Positions 8,442 through 17,450 of a stretch of 64,000 nt of DNA are shown one piece after another. Numbering within the stretch: position 1 is the first letter of the stretch; every line of letters starts with the position of its first letter. The stretch is taken from NCBI RefSeq assembly GCF_004331995.1, contig NZ_SJDT01000001.1:396221-460220 (forward strand), read 5' to 3'. A program made the position numbers and the translations under genes. Below the pieces are notes generated by a model. That model was not told the DNA's origin. It made no database searches and was given only the letters and a program-made list of their open reading frames with translations. The DNA is from Arcanobacterium bovis (GTDB lineage Bacteria; Actinomycetota; Actinomycetes; Actinomycetales; Actinomycetaceae).

Positions 8442-10778
8442 GTGAGCCAACCAATACTTAGCCGAAAATCGCCAGCAATGCTCCTTATTGCTGTTGTAGT
8501 AGCAATTTGTGCGATTTTTGGTGCGCTATTATTGCGCCCGACGAGCGAAACTCAAGCTTTGAGCGCGGCGAGCAATACTAAAGGTTCGAAAGAAGCAAAC
8601 CACTCGCCCGTCGTCTTCATCGGTTTTTCTGGTGTGCAGTGGTCCTACGTCAATCCGCAAACCACGCCTCACCTCGCCGAATTTGCCGGTAAAGCCGCGA
8701 GCGCAAACAATGTTGTGCGCACGCTCGATACAACTACTTGCCCTGACGACGGCTGGCTCACCGTTAATACTGGTATGCGCACTACCTCGGCGCGTGCGAA
8801 TGGCGATTCGTGTGCGCTTCTTCCTGAGCCTAAAGCCACTGGTCAATTAGGGCGTACACTGGCGATTAGCAACTGGGCTGATTACGTTGGCGCAAATGAG
8901 TCAAATGCCTACAATCCGACACTTGGATTATTTGGCAAGCAGCTTAAGAGCGCTGGAAAACGTGTTGCAGCGGTAGGCACAGGCGCTGCTCTTGCTGTAG
9001 CAGACGAATCTGGGCAGGTAACTGGCGATTATTTCCCGCGTGTGGAAGATATGAAGGCGCCGTTGTCGCAGTATGACATCGTAGTTGTGGATCTCGGCGA
9101 CGCCCGCCACCCTGATTGGCCACTCGGTCAGGAAAATCATGCCGAAGCGGGATCTGAGCTTAAAGCTGCTTTTTCCCAGCCTCAACAAGCTCCCGAGCAG
9201 CTCATGGCCAGCGTGAAGCAGATTGACAAAGCTTTGGGAACCGTTCTTGCCAAGATCGATCCGGCCGCTACCGTGCTGATTGCCTCTGTTGCCGACTCAG
9301 ATCAGATCACCGCGCAAATGCAATATTTCGCGGTGCGCACGCCACAGACGGAGCAGACTGGTGCCGGCGCGCTTGCTCATGCCAGTTCAACCCGCCAACC
9401 AGGAATTGTCCAGCTCACCGACGTATTGCCGACCTTAGGCAAGCTATTGGCACTGCCTAATATATCGAGCCTCACCGGTAGCCCGATCCGCTTCGCTATC
9501 GACGACCGTTCTGCGCAAGAACGCCTCACCTACTTCACCGATGTTGAGGCACGCGCGACGGCAGTTCGCCCTGCTGTAGGGCCTTTTTATATTTTGTTTT
9601 CGGCAATATCGTTGTTGTTCATTTCCGTAGCGCTATTTTATGTGCGACGCCGGAGCTCACGTTCAACAAAGCTTGCTAACGAGATTCAACCATCATCAGA
9701 AGAACCAAGCGAAACGGCACCGGAACTGGGAGCACGACGCTGGCGCGCGCCGTCGTTTGTTGCGTTCGGATTGCTTATAGTTGCGGCACTGCCGATTTCC
9801 ACGTTCTTGCTCAATTTAGTCCCGTGGTGGCGCCTCCCCCATGCTCACATATTTTTGATCTTATTCGTGGTGCTTCTGGCCGCGTTGCTAGGAACAATCG
9901 CTTTATTCATCACGAAAAGGGATCTTTGTGCTGGTTCGTTCTGTATCGCTGCTGTTACCACAGTGGTTCTGAGCGTTGATGCGGTGCTGGGTTCGCCTTT
10001 GCATTTTTCTTCGATCATGGGTGACCAACCGCAGTCCGGCGGACGTTTTTACGGCTTAAGCAACGCACCATTTGTACTTTTCGCCACCTCGATATTGTTC
10101 ATTACCGGGTATTTGTTTGAAAAAATGCGTGCCCGCTCAGCGCCGTCATGGATACGAATTGCGGTGCTGTTATCTATCGGATTTTTTGCCGTGGTAATCG
10201 ACGGCGCGCCAAGTATTGGCGCTGATTTTGGCGGACCTCCGGCATTGTTTGTAGCTTTTGTGCTGATTGCGTTCTTAGAGGCACAGCGGAGAATGAGTTG
10301 GGTCTCCTTGCTGCTCATTGGCGGCGCCGGACTCGCTGGCATGTTCGGTATTTCCTACCTCGATTGGCGTCAACCGGAGGAGGACTGGTCACATTTTGGC
10401 CGATTCTTTGATTCGATCGTATCCGGCGACGTTTTTAAGGTGATCGCTCGAAAATTCGAATGGATGACGACGTCGGCGCCAACTTTCGTGTGGATTATTG
10501 TGATTCCGTTGGTGCTGGTTGGCGTATGGTTTGCAGTGCGGCACCGCTCAGGCATTGCTTCTCTCATCCGCCCAGATAGCGTAGATGCCGGTGGCGCTAT
10601 GACTAATGCGGCTGAACGCTCCGCCATTTCCGCCGACCTGTGGATAGCTTTTATGGCTACCGTCGCCATGGTGTTTGTTGGATTGTTGATTAATGATTCT
10701 GGACTCGTGCTACCAATGATGGGAATTTTCTTTGGCGGCCCACTATGGTTGGTACCGGCAGTGAGCGCACGGCGCTAA
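8442..10778 (+). CDS. Large membrane protein with alkaline-phosphatase-like ectodomain (paralogue of 1084-3678)
   Basis: A 778-residue protein with the same plan as the gene at 1084-3678: an N-terminal anchor (about residues 11-32), an extracytoplasmic domain opening with SPVVFIGFSGVQWSYV and TTPHLAEFA, a TTCPDDGWL segment where a phosphatase/sulfatase nucleophile would sit, and a C-terminal block of about eight hydrophobic segments containing RFYGLSNAPFVL and ending SGLVLPMMGI. Shared landmarks with the paralogue (RFYGL-N, SIGADFGG versus MGADFGG, NDSGLVLPMMG versus NDSGIVLPGMG) make common descent clear. GTG start with a leaderless-type promoter. Its product could work with the glycosyltransferase encoded convergently next door, but this is inference. 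Confidence 0.82.
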   Translation: MSQPILSRKSPAMLLIAVVVAICAIFGALLLRPTSETQALSAASNTKGSKEANHSPVVFIGFSGVQWSYVNPQTTPHLAEFAGKAASANNVVRTLDTTTCPDDGWLTVNTGMRTTSARANGDSCALLPEPKATGQLGRTLAISNWADYVGANESNAYNPTLGLFGKQLKSAGKRVAAVGTGAALAVADESGQVTGDYFPRVEDMKAPLSQYDIVVVDLGDARHPDWPLGQENHAEAGSELKAAFSQPQQAPEQLMASVKQIDKALGTVLAKIDPAATVLIASVADSDQITAQMQYFAVRTPQTEQTGAGALAHASSTRQPGIVQLTDVLPTLGKLLALPNISSLTGSPIRFAIDDRSAQERLTYFTDVEARATAVRPAVGPFYILFSAISLLFISVALFYVRRRSSRSTKLANEIQPSSEEPSETAPELGARRWRAPSFVAFGLLIVAALPISTFLLNLVPWWRLPHAHIFLILFVVLLAALLGTIALFITKRDLCAGSFCIAAVTTVVLSVDAVLGSPLHFSSIMGDQPQSGGRFYGLSNAPFVLFATSILFITGYLFEKMRARSAPSWIRIAVLLSIGFFAVVIDGAPSIGADFGGPPALFVAFVLIAFLEAQRRMSWVSLLLIGGAGLAGMFGISYLDWRQPEEDWSHFGRFFDSIVSGDVFKVIARKFEWMTTSAPTFVWIIVIPLVLVGVWFAVRHRSGIASLIRPDSVDAGGAMTNAAERSAISADLWIAFMATVAMVFVGLLINDSGLVLPMMGIFFGGPLWLVPAVSARR

Positions 10779-10852
10779 CTTGTGCAACTAAGCTAGCACG
10801 CCCGCAAGCAAGCGTAACCTGCCAGGATCACGCAGCGCTTCGCGATGCCCGA

Positions 10853-11638
10853 TTAATTCTCCTGGTAGGAGTTATAGGGCTCGCCCGCGATGCTTGGCTT
10901 AGAATTGCGCTGTGATTTGCTAACTCCAACTCGTCGCAATTTGCGGCTATTTACAGCAAGCAGCACATCTTTATACTGCATAGCGCGGTGAATCTGCCCT
11001 GAGAGGTCGTTTGCCGTCGCACGATGCTTAAGATTACACGGCACTTCTTGTACTGTGAAACCTGCCGTGAGGAGGTCGATGGTCATACCCACTTCGACAC
11101 CCCATCCGGTGGCTAGCGGCTGAACAGCGTCAAAAGCAGCACGCGTGATGCACCGCTGACCAGAGAGCGGCTGCTGTGGTGACCACCCAGTAAGTTTTTC
11201 AATCGCCTTGCGCCCAAGACCCGTCACAAACCCATGACCTCCCGCGCCTGCCTGCGGTGGTAAATATGCGATTGTGCAGTCCACATTACCAGTGAGAATC
11301 GGATCGATCAGCGGTGCACATTCAGCGGCGGAGTCACCCAAATCGGCATCTAAAAACAGCAACGCACGTGGCGGCGCACCCTTGGCGTCACGCATTCCAG
11401 CCACCGACGCACCTGTGCCCATCGCGGAAGCTTTTCCGCGGTTATGGGAATGTCGCACCACTGTGGCGCCTGCAGCGCGTGCCACCTTCTGCGTATCGTC
11501 CTCGGAACCGTCGTCGACGACGATCACCAAATCAACTCGTGGAAGCGCCCAAGCAGCGCGAATAGTTGCACCTATTCTTTCGGACTCGTCTTTTGCAGGG
11601 ATGACGACGGCGATGCGCTGGTTTTCTTGTACGTTCAC
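10853..11638 (-). CDS. Family 2 glycosyltransferase
   Basis: A 261-residue soluble GT-A glycosyltransferase. The N-terminus reads VVIPAKDESERIG, followed by VDDGSEDDT, and the metal-binding DXD motif is in LLFLDADLGD. The domain resembles dolichol-phosphate mannose synthase/glucosyl-phosphoglycerate synthase-type GT2 enzymes, but there is no membrane segment and acceptor and donor are unknown. The start is GTG with no Shine-Dalgarno; TATAAT lies 7 nt upstream, predicting a leaderless message. It converges on the large membrane protein gene. Confidence 0.85.
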   Translation of the reverse strand: MNVQENQRIAVVIPAKDESERIGATIRAAWALPRVDLVIVVDDGSEDDTQKVARAAGATVVRHSHNRGKASAMGTGASVAGMRDAKGAPPRALLFLDADLGDSAAECAPLIDPILTGNVDCTIAYLPPQAGAGGHGFVTGLGRKAIEKLTGWSPQQPLSGQRCITRAAFDAVQPLATGWGVEVGMTIDLLTAGFTVQEVPCNLKHRATANDLSGQIHRAMQYKDVLLAVNSRKLRRVGVSKSQRNSKPSIAGEPYNSYQEN

Positions 11639-11645
11639 ACATCAA

Positions 11646-11651
11646 ATTATA
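11646..11651 (-). promoter_or_regulatory. Consensus -10 hexamer of a leaderless glycosyltransferase promoter
   Basis: On the minus strand a perfect TATAAT is followed by 7 nt and then the GTG start codon. This is the clearest leaderless promoter in the window. Confidence 0.55.
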
Positions 11652-11739
11652 CGGATTTTGCAAAGAGTTTCCCTAAAATGTGCAAGGTTTCGCAATTGGA
11701 GAATGGAAACTCACATATTACCGCTGCGGGTGACTGGGT

Positions 11740-11787
11740 AATAACAATGGCAGGCGACGCGACTAACGTGCACCTGCCATTGTTATT
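11740..11787 (-). terminator. Intrinsic terminator hairpin after the DUF5926 gene
   Basis: A perfect 15-bp stem, AATAACAATGGCAGG pairing with CCTGCCATTGTTATT, encloses an 18-nt loop. T-rich sequence on both outer sides suits bidirectional use; it lies 19 bp beyond the DUF5926 stop. Confidence 0.75.
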
Positions 11788-11805
11788 GTTTATCTATGTG
11801 ATCGA

Positions 11806-12663
11806 TTAGCGAAGAGTTACTTGACGAGAAACGATGCCGGCCTTTGCACGGCGCTCATCTGGTGTCAAAGCTGCACTCGAATCGATCTCGGCCGTCAACA
11901 CTTTGTCGAACTCAGCCATTGGCTGTGAAAGTTCGCTGGCTTCAGTTCCTGGCTCCAGCTCAAACACCGGAATAAGCAGACCTTGCGCCCGGAATGCACC
12001 TACGAACCGTGCGCCGTCAAAAGTAAGTTCACGGCGAGTTTGCAAGCGAGCCAAGGCGTTAAGAATCGAATCTTCGTCCTCTTTGCGTACCCAACGTACA
12101 AATTCGCGCTGCATACGAGTCCAGAACGCACCTTCCACTCCCTCTACCAGCGCAGTTGGAATGATCTGGTCTTTAGTCTGCTTAATCGCCTCAGCCACAT
12201 CTGGCTTAGAAGCTTCGTCTTCACCAATCCAGAAACCAAAATCTTCTTCGAGTTGCAGCTTTGATTCGAAGCTCAGATCCAAAATATCTTGCAGACGCGA
12301 GCCAGGCTCAGGCTGTTCCGTCTGGTTGAAAGTCTCGCCATTTTCCAGCTCAAGACCCCACAAGATTCGATCTGCAATATCAGTGGACGCAGCACCAGAA
12401 CTCATTACCGTCTGCGCAGCCACCAGCAGTTTTCCATCCGAACGACGAATAGCTCCCACCATTTGTGGCAACATCGTGACCAGCAAAATCTCTTCCGCTC
12501 CGTGCTCCTCAGTGGTTCGCACTGGCAGTGTTGCTGCCGGAATGATCTCACTCATGGCCACGAGATCAGCTTCGAAAGGTAGCCCCTCAAAAGGACGATC
12601 CACAAATTGCACGCGAGCGCGCTTTGGCTTGTTTTCCTTAATACGACGGCTCTTCTTACCCAT
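11806..12663 (-). CDS. DUF5926 family protein
   Basis: A 285-residue protein of the DUF5926 family, conserved in actinobacteria and of unknown function. It opens with a basic stretch MGKKSRRIKENKPKRARVQF and continues with FEGLPFEADLVAMSEIIPAA, the usual family signature. No membrane segments or catalytic motif are evident; it is likely a soluble cytoplasmic protein. The ATG at 12663 is chosen over an upstream in-frame start because GGAG sits 5 nt before it. Confidence 0.85.
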   Translation of the reverse strand: MGKKSRRIKENKPKRARVQFVDRPFEGLPFEADLVAMSEIIPAATLPVRTTEEHGAEEILLVTMLPQMVGAIRRSDGKLLVAAQTVMSSGAASTDIADRILWGLELENGETFNQTEQPEPGSRLQDILDLSFESKLQLEEDFGFWIGEDEASKPDVAEAIKQTKDQIIPTALVEGVEGAFWTRMQREFVRWVRKEDEDSILNALARLQTRRELTFDGARFVGAFRAQGLLIPVFELEPGTEASELSQPMAEFDKVLTAEIDSSAALTPDERRAKAGIVSRQVTLR

Positions 12664-12783
12664 ATCTACTCCATAAATAGTCAAATTAAAAACGATTAGT
12701 CCACTGCGCACCTAGTCGTCGACGCTGCTGATCCGCAGTGCTGCGAGTGCGCGCCCTGCCAGGCGCCCGCTACCAGTCCGCTA

Positions 12784-13422
12784 TCAGTCCACCACACCGT
12801 AAAGACGATCGCCGGCGTCACCCAATCCTGGCACAATGAAGCCTTTTTCGTTGAGATGATCATCTACTGCGGCAACGATGATCTTCACATCTCCCCGATC
12901 CCCGATATGCTCTTCAAGCGTCTTTAGACCTTCAGGAGCAGCAAGAATACAGATCGCGGTAACGTCCTTCGCTCCACGTTCGATGAGATAATCGATAGCT
13001 GCAATGAGCGTATGACCAGTGGCAAGCATCGGATCAAGCACGAAACACTGACGATCGGTGAGGTCATCAGGCAAACGGTTGGCGTACGTGATCGCCTCAA
13101 GCGTCTCTTCGTCACGCTTCAGTCCAAGGAAGCCGACCTCCGCCGTCGGCATCAGACGCGTCATACCCTCAAGCATGCCGAGACCTGCGCGCAGAATCGG
13201 AACCACGATCGGACGTGGTTTCGAGAGCTTAGCGGCCGTCATCGGCGCTACCGGGGTGTTAATAGCTTTGGGCGTGATCGATACGTTGCGCGTGGATTCG
13301 TATGCGAGCAGCATAATCAGCTCTTCAACGAGCTGGCGAAACACTGGCGACGGCGTATTTTCGTCACGAAGCACAGTCAGTTTATGGGTTACGAGAGGAT
13401 GGTCAATCACCTGAAGTTTCAT
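12784..13422 (-). CDS. upp: Uracil phosphoribosyltransferase
   Basis: A 212-residue enzyme that salvages uracil with PRPP to give UMP. The PRPP-binding loop is [12 protein letters not shown], and the uracil-binding end [15 protein letters not shown] is intact at the C-terminus. Length matches the family. It is divergent from tadA with 49 bp between starts. A TACATT hexamer ends 6 nt before the ATG, so the mRNA may be leaderless; AAGG also sits very close to the start. Confidence 0.96.
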   Translation of the reverse strand: MKLQVIDHPLVTHKLTVLRDENTPSPVFRQLVEELIMLLAYESTRNVSITPKAINTPVAPMTAAKLSKPRPIVVPILRAGLGMLEGMTRLMPTAEVGFLGLKRDEETLEAITYANRLPDDLTDRQCFVLDPMLATGHTLIAAIDYLIERGAKDVTAICILAAPEGLKTLEEHIGDRGDVKIIVAAVDDHLNEKGFIVPGLGDAGDRLYGVVD

Positions 13423-13428
13423 ACCTTA

Positions 13429-13434
13429 AATGTA
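13429..13434 (-). promoter_or_regulatory. Predicted -10 hexamer of a leaderless upp promoter
   Basis: On the minus strand TACATT is followed by TAAGGT and the ATG start codon. Confidence 0.42.
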
Positions 13435-13459
13435 CCGTGTTCTAGGCCGCTAAGGGTAA

Positions 13460-13465
13460 TACCAT
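13460..13465 (+). promoter_or_regulatory. Predicted -10 hexamer of a leaderless tadA promoter
   Basis: TACCAT is followed by AGAGAT and the ATG start. No Shine-Dalgarno sequence is evident. Confidence 0.45.
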
Positions 13466-13471
13466 AGAGAT

Positions 13472-13963
13472 ATGTTTGAAAATGAATCCAAGCTCATGGC
13501 ATATGCTATGACTCTCGCAGAACGCGCCGCACAGCTTGGCGACGTGCCGGTGGGCGCCGTCGTCGTCGATAGCAATGGCCTGGTGGTGGGCGAGGGGTTC
13601 AATACTCGCGAGGCCGACGCCGATCCGGTAGGTCACGCTGAAGTCAATGCGTTACGAGCTGCGGCGACGACGCTCGGAGGGTGGAATCTCAGTGGCTGTA
13701 CGCTTGTGGTCACCTTGGAGCCGTGTACGATGTGTGCCGGTGCGATTATAAATTCGCGCATTTCGCGTGTGGTTTTTGGCGCTTGGGACGCGAAGGCTGG
13801 TGCGGCAGGTAGTGTGCGCGACGTGTTGAGGGACGCACGTTTGCCGCACAGGGTTGAAGTGATTGGTGGAGTATGTGAGACGCAGACCAGCGACCAGGTA
13901 AAAGATTGGTTCCAACAGACGTTGCGTGTGAAGTCGATAGCATCTGAGATGCCAGAGTTGTAG
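13472..13963 (+). CDS. tadA: tRNA-specific adenosine deaminase
   Basis: A 163-residue zinc deaminase that converts A34 to inosine in tRNA-Arg(ACG). The zinc and catalytic motifs HAEVNAL and PCTMCAGAI are intact, with VVFGAWDAKAGAAGS after them. The gene is divergent from upp and is followed by tRNA-Ser, whose promoter overlaps its 3' end. Confidence 0.93.
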   Translation: MFENESKLMAYAMTLAERAAQLGDVPVGAVVVDSNGLVVGEGFNTREADADPVGHAEVNALRAAATTLGGWNLSGCTLVVTLEPCTMCAGAIINSRISRVVFGAWDAKAGAAGSVRDVLRDARLPHRVEVIGGVCETQTSDQVKDWFQQTLRVKSIASEMPEL

Positions 13964-13987
13964 ATTGCGGGAAATTACCGATAGGAT
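13958..13987 (+). promoter_or_regulatory. Predicted tRNA-Ser promoter
   Basis: TTGTAG and TAGGAT are separated by 18 nt, and the tRNA begins 10 nt after the -10 element. Confidence 0.45.
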
Positions 13988-13997
13988 TACAAGCCGA

Positions 13998-14086
13998 GGT
14001 GACGTGTCCGAGCGGCCGAAGGTGCAGCACTCGAAATGCTGTGTAGTTAATAGCTACCGTGGGTTCAAATCCCACCGTCACCGCCA
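13998..14086 (+). tRNA. tRNA-Ser (anticodon CGA)
   Basis: The acceptor arms GGTGACG and CGTCACC pair over 7 bp. The anticodon loop CTCGAAA in a GCAGCA/TGCTGT stem gives anticodon CGA, reading UCG. A long variable arm typical of tRNA-Ser is present, and the T loop is GGTTCAAATCC. The 3' CCA is encoded. Confidence 0.96.
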
Positions 14087-14088
14087 TT

Positions 14089-14126
14089 TTCCCTCAGAAT
14101 ACCGCTGTGTTCTGAGGGAATTTTTG
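14089..14126 (+). terminator. Intrinsic terminator of tRNA-Ser
   Basis: An 11-bp stem, TTCCCTCAGAA with TTCTGAGGGAA, is followed directly by TTTTTG. Confidence 0.88.
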
Positions 14127-14516
14127 TATCTCTGTAAGCCCTACGCTCATGGGCTAGTGGCGAGCTGTCGAGTAAGGACTCGGGGTTAGATGCAAAAAGT
14201 TTTGACTCGAGTAAGTTTGGCATTATTCTCTTTTAATGGTTACTCAGCTTGTGCTACCAAGATTCTGTATTTCATTGACGCACACTATTGCGGTTATCGA
14301 TGTGGGCGATCACACTTAGTAAGCTTGACAAGTGATGAAGCACCGATAGACATTAGCTCTTATGTGGAACTGTCCACCCCTCATCAATGCGACATCTAGC
14401 TCACCATAAAACATGAGTATGTGAGTATATGAACAAGTTCATTATAACAGTTTCTTGACATCTACGATGAGTTCTAATAACTCTATATATAGGCGTTTTC
14501 AGACGAAAGGTTCATT
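14127..14516. other. AT-rich spacer between tRNA-Ser and the CPBP protease gene
   Basis: About 390 bp without a convincing gene. Base composition is visibly more AT-rich than the flanking genes. It contains the palindrome ATGAAC-AA-GTTCAT (14429-14442) and a TTGACA at 14455-14460 ahead of the CPBP gene. It may be debris of a past insertion next to the tRNA, but no duplicated tRNA end was found. Confidence 0.45.
14429..14442. promoter_or_regulatory. Palindromic operator candidate upstream of the CPBP gene
   Basis: Six-base arms ATGAAC and GTTCAT are separated by AA, just upstream of TTGACA. The half-site GTTCATTAT recurs at 14510-14518, overlapping the start codon. Confidence 0.35.
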
Positions 14517-15260
14517 ATGGATAAGATTTCATCACGACCGTATATTGTAGTGCTTGCCCTTTACGCACTTTTCGAAATCTCAGTATTGGCATATGCAAAA
14601 TATGGCTTAGGTGCGACTTATGGAAGCAAAGAGTTTATTCATGCAATCTTTGTACCACATGCAATCATGGCAGTTGTTTTAATAGCTTACAGCTACTTCA
14701 GCCGTGACGGTTACCAGCTTCCTAATCCATCACAGCCGCTCGGATGGAAACTTATTTTGATTTCTTTAGTTCCTACAGTGATTGTTGGCGGATACGTGAT
14801 TATATCTCAGGCATCTGCTACCAAGGCGTTCATCGTTCCTTTTATGGCGATGCTTGCCGTGGGCATTTCAGAAGAACTGACTTTTCGTAAGATCGTGATC
14901 ACGTCCTTACTGAAAGACGTTTCTCCTGCTCACACAATCCTCGTAAGTGCTGTAATATTTTCGGCACTTCACGCGTTTAACCTCATCGCGGGCCAGACAC
15001 TAAAAAGCACTTTCACCCAACTATTGATGACGTTCCTTGCCGGACTTGTATACGGCGTGTTCTATATGTACACGAAGAATATTACAGTGATGATTCTTCT
15101 ACACTGGTGGTGGGATTACATCCTCATTTCTGGCGCGATCAAACCTGAATCTCCGTGGTCAATGCTGGTATCAGCAATGCCACTCATTGAACTGATCGCG
15201 ATGGGCATCATTCTGTACAAATACAAAGAACTTCGAACAACAGAATACTTGACAAAGTAA
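14517..15260 (+). CDS. CPBP family intramembrane metalloprotease (Abi/CAAX-like)
   Basis: A 247-residue polytopic membrane protein with about seven hydrophobic segments. It has the CPBP signature: SEELTFRKI (EExxxR) around residues 120-128, FSALHAFN with its metal-binding His, and a further HWWWD motif. Family members cleave prenylated or other membrane substrates and several act in bacteriocin immunity. Codon use and composition are more AT-rich than in neighbouring genes, suggesting transfer. GAAAGG lies 7 nt before the ATG. Specific role unknown. Confidence 0.85.
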   Translation: MDKISSRPYIVVLALYALFEISVLAYAKYGLGATYGSKEFIHAIFVPHAIMAVVLIAYSYFSRDGYQLPNPSQPLGWKLILISLVPTVIVGGYVIISQASATKAFIVPFMAMLAVGISEELTFRKIVITSLLKDVSPAHTILVSAVIFSALHAFNLIAGQTLKSTFTQLLMTFLAGLVYGVFYMYTKNITVMILLHWWWDYILISGAIKPESPWSMLVSAMPLIELIAMGIILYKYKELRTTEYLTK

Positions 15261-15282
15261 TCGACATCATAGACCAAAAAAT

Positions 15283-15334
15283 GGGGCGGTTTCGCAAACA
15301 TCGCAACATATCGAGAAGTTGCGCCAACCGCCCC
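15283..15334. terminator. Bidirectional terminator between CPBP and gluconate genes
   Basis: GGGGCGGTT pairs with AACCGCCCC, and an inner CGCAA/TTGCG extends the stem. A-rich sequence precedes it on the plus strand, giving a U tail to transcripts from the minus-strand operon. Confidence 0.75.
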
Positions 15335-15389
15335 AAAATTCGGCACTGATCAATACACGGTACTTAATGATCAATGATCGCTAAAGCGA

Positions 15390-17414
15390 TCACCACTCTT
15401 CGTGGAATACCCCGTCTTTATCTACCCGCTTAAAGCCATGCGACCCAAAGCAATCACGCTGTGCTTGGATAAGTGCTGTGGGAAGCCGATCACTTCGCAA
15501 TGAATCAAGATAACTTAACGTTGCGTACAATGCCGGCGCAGGAACACCAGCCGATACAGCCAGTTCCGTGACGATTCGCAACGAACTAAGATATTCATCA
15601 ATCACACCTCTAAACAGTGGCGAAGCGAGCAATAGATCAAGTTCAGGCTCTTGCGAAAATGCGTCGCTTATCTTTTCCAGCAATTCCGCGCGAATGATAC
15701 AGCCAGCACGCCAATTAAGTGCCACCTGCGCTTTGTTAATATCCCAGCCGTATTCGAGCGATCCGGCATCAATGATCGAGAATCCCTGCGAATACGAGGC
15801 GATTTTTCCTAAATACAGGGCACGTCGCACGTGTTCAATCATTTCTTCGAAATCGCCAACAGTGCCACTACTGTTTTCGCTCCAACGCTGGCTATCAGTA
15901 TCGCCGCCCATAATATTGCGCTGCGCATTGCGGGAGCGGTATGGAACAGCCGATAGTACCCGAGCTTGCACCGCTTCAATGAGAATACTTGCCGGAACAC
16001 CTAACTCAAGAGCGATTTGCGCCGTCCACAAACCGGTTCCCTTTTGACCGGCAGCATCATCAATAACATCCACAAGTGGAACTCCTGGCGAATCCTCACG
16101 GATCAGGATATCGGCAGTTATTTCAGTCAAATATGAGTTCAACTCACCTTGATTCCATTCAGCGAAGATCTCGCCGATACTAGGAGCAGACATCCCTAAC
16201 CCACTGCGTAGGAGCGCGTAAGCTTCAGAAATTAGCTGCATGTCGGCGTATTCAATTCCGTTATGGAGCGTTTTCACGAAATGTCCAGCACCGTTTTCAC
16301 CTACGTGTGCGCAACAAGGTGCACCGTCGTCGGCCTTTGCCGCAATGCTTTCAAACATCGCGCCAAGTCGTGCGTATGCGTGGGCAGAACCGCCTACCAT
16401 AAGTGCTGGTCCTAACAGAGCACCCTGTTGTCCGCCAGACGTCCCGCACCCAACAAAATGAAGACCAGCATGGGCAAAGTGTTCTTGACGCCTACATGTG
16501 TCACCAAAGTGCGAGTTACCCATATCAACGATTACGTCACCAGGAGAGAAATATGCTGCTAAACTCGCTGACACTGAATCAACAGCTTGCCCAGCAGTCA
16601 CCATAAGCATTGCAACACGAGGCGTCTTTAACTCAGCTGCAAAATCCTCTACTGCGGTAGCTTCAATAAAATCCCCCTCATCACCAAAATCGGCAAGAAA
16701 TTGTTGAGTTACAGAGGAATCAATATTCGTTACGGCTACTGTATATCCTTTGCGAGCGAGATTTCGTGCGAGAGCTGCGCCCATGACCCCAAGACCATAC
16801 ACGCCAATATCCGCACGTGCCGGATGTGAGGACGACCCACGCTTCTCAACAGACAGCATGTGATCGCGTATTTTTGTCAGCCCGCCATATTCTTGCCAGT
16901 CCTGTGCCAAAAAAGCTTCAATTTCAGAAGCGATATTCTGCGGAGTCGCTGCAATATCACATATATGCCCAAGTTCGTCAGCCGCAAGAGGTTCAAGAGT
17001 AGCAAATTGTGAGTCAAGCAGGCCTACCGGCATGAAATGATCAGTCCGAGCGGCGAGACGACGCGCCAAAAGGTCACGATCGCCGTCGAGATGCATGAAC
17101 ACAACTCGCGTACCACCCTGGCGAAGAACGTCACGATAGTTTTTTTTCAACGCCGAACAGGTAACAATCGTGCTTTCACCACACGATTCTTTGTCCTGCA
17201 TCCACGTGCGGAGAGATTCCAGCCACGGCCAGCGGTCATCATCAGTAAGGGGAACACCTGATGCCATTTTGCTGATATTTGCTTGCGGGTGGAAATCGTC
17301 CGCTTCAGCAACAGCCCATCCGAGCCGATCACTCAAAATACCAGCGACTGTGGTTTTGCCCGAGCCACTTACGCCCATAATGATCACGTGGATTGGTTCG
17401 CGAGTTGTGTTCAT
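15390..17414 (-). CDS. Gluconokinase / 6-phosphogluconate dehydrogenase fusion protein
   Basis: A 674-residue bifunctional protein. Residues 1-170 are a gluconokinase of the GntK type: P-loop GVSGSGKTT and EADDFHPQANISKMASG, which phosphorylates gluconate. Residues about 200-670 are a 6-phosphogluconate dehydrogenase: Rossmann segment GVYGLGVMGAALARNLARKG, the GTSGGQQGALLGPALMVGG loop, the catalytic segment HVGENGAGHFVKTLHNGIEY, and KGTGLW. Together they would take gluconate to ribulose-5-phosphate in one polypeptide. It lies 36 bp downstream of gntP, in one operon. The fusion is continuous in frame without stops. SD-like AGAAAG precedes the ATG. Confidence 0.93.
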   Translation of the reverse strand: MNTTREPIHVIIMGVSGSGKTTVAGILSDRLGWAVAEADDFHPQANISKMASGVPLTDDDRWPWLESLRTWMQDKESCGESTIVTCSALKKNYRDVLRQGGTRVVFMHLDGDRDLLARRLAARTDHFMPVGLLDSQFATLEPLAADELGHICDIAATPQNIASEIEAFLAQDWQEYGGLTKIRDHMLSVEKRGSSSHPARADIGVYGLGVMGAALARNLARKGYTVAVTNIDSSVTQQFLADFGDEGDFIEATAVEDFAAELKTPRVAMLMVTAGQAVDSVSASLAAYFSPGDVIVDMGNSHFGDTCRRQEHFAHAGLHFVGCGTSGGQQGALLGPALMVGGSAHAYARLGAMFESIAAKADDGAPCCAHVGENGAGHFVKTLHNGIEYADMQLISEAYALLRSGLGMSAPSIGEIFAEWNQGELNSYLTEITADILIREDSPGVPLVDVIDDAAGQKGTGLWTAQIALELGVPASILIEAVQARVLSAVPYRSRNAQRNIMGGDTDSQRWSENSSGTVGDFEEMIEHVRRALYLGKIASYSQGFSIIDAGSLEYGWDINKAQVALNWRAGCIIRAELLEKISDAFSQEPELDLLLASPLFRGVIDEYLSSLRIVTELAVSAGVPAPALYATLSYLDSLRSDRLPTALIQAQRDCFGSHGFKRVDKDGVFHEEW

Positions 17415-17450
17415 AGTCTTTCTTCAATCAATCGATAGCAGTTATGCCAT

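Noticed and set aside
14190..14399. 69-codon frame before the CPBP gene
   Set aside because: No RBS, no recognisable domain, odd composition; more likely non-coding spacer.
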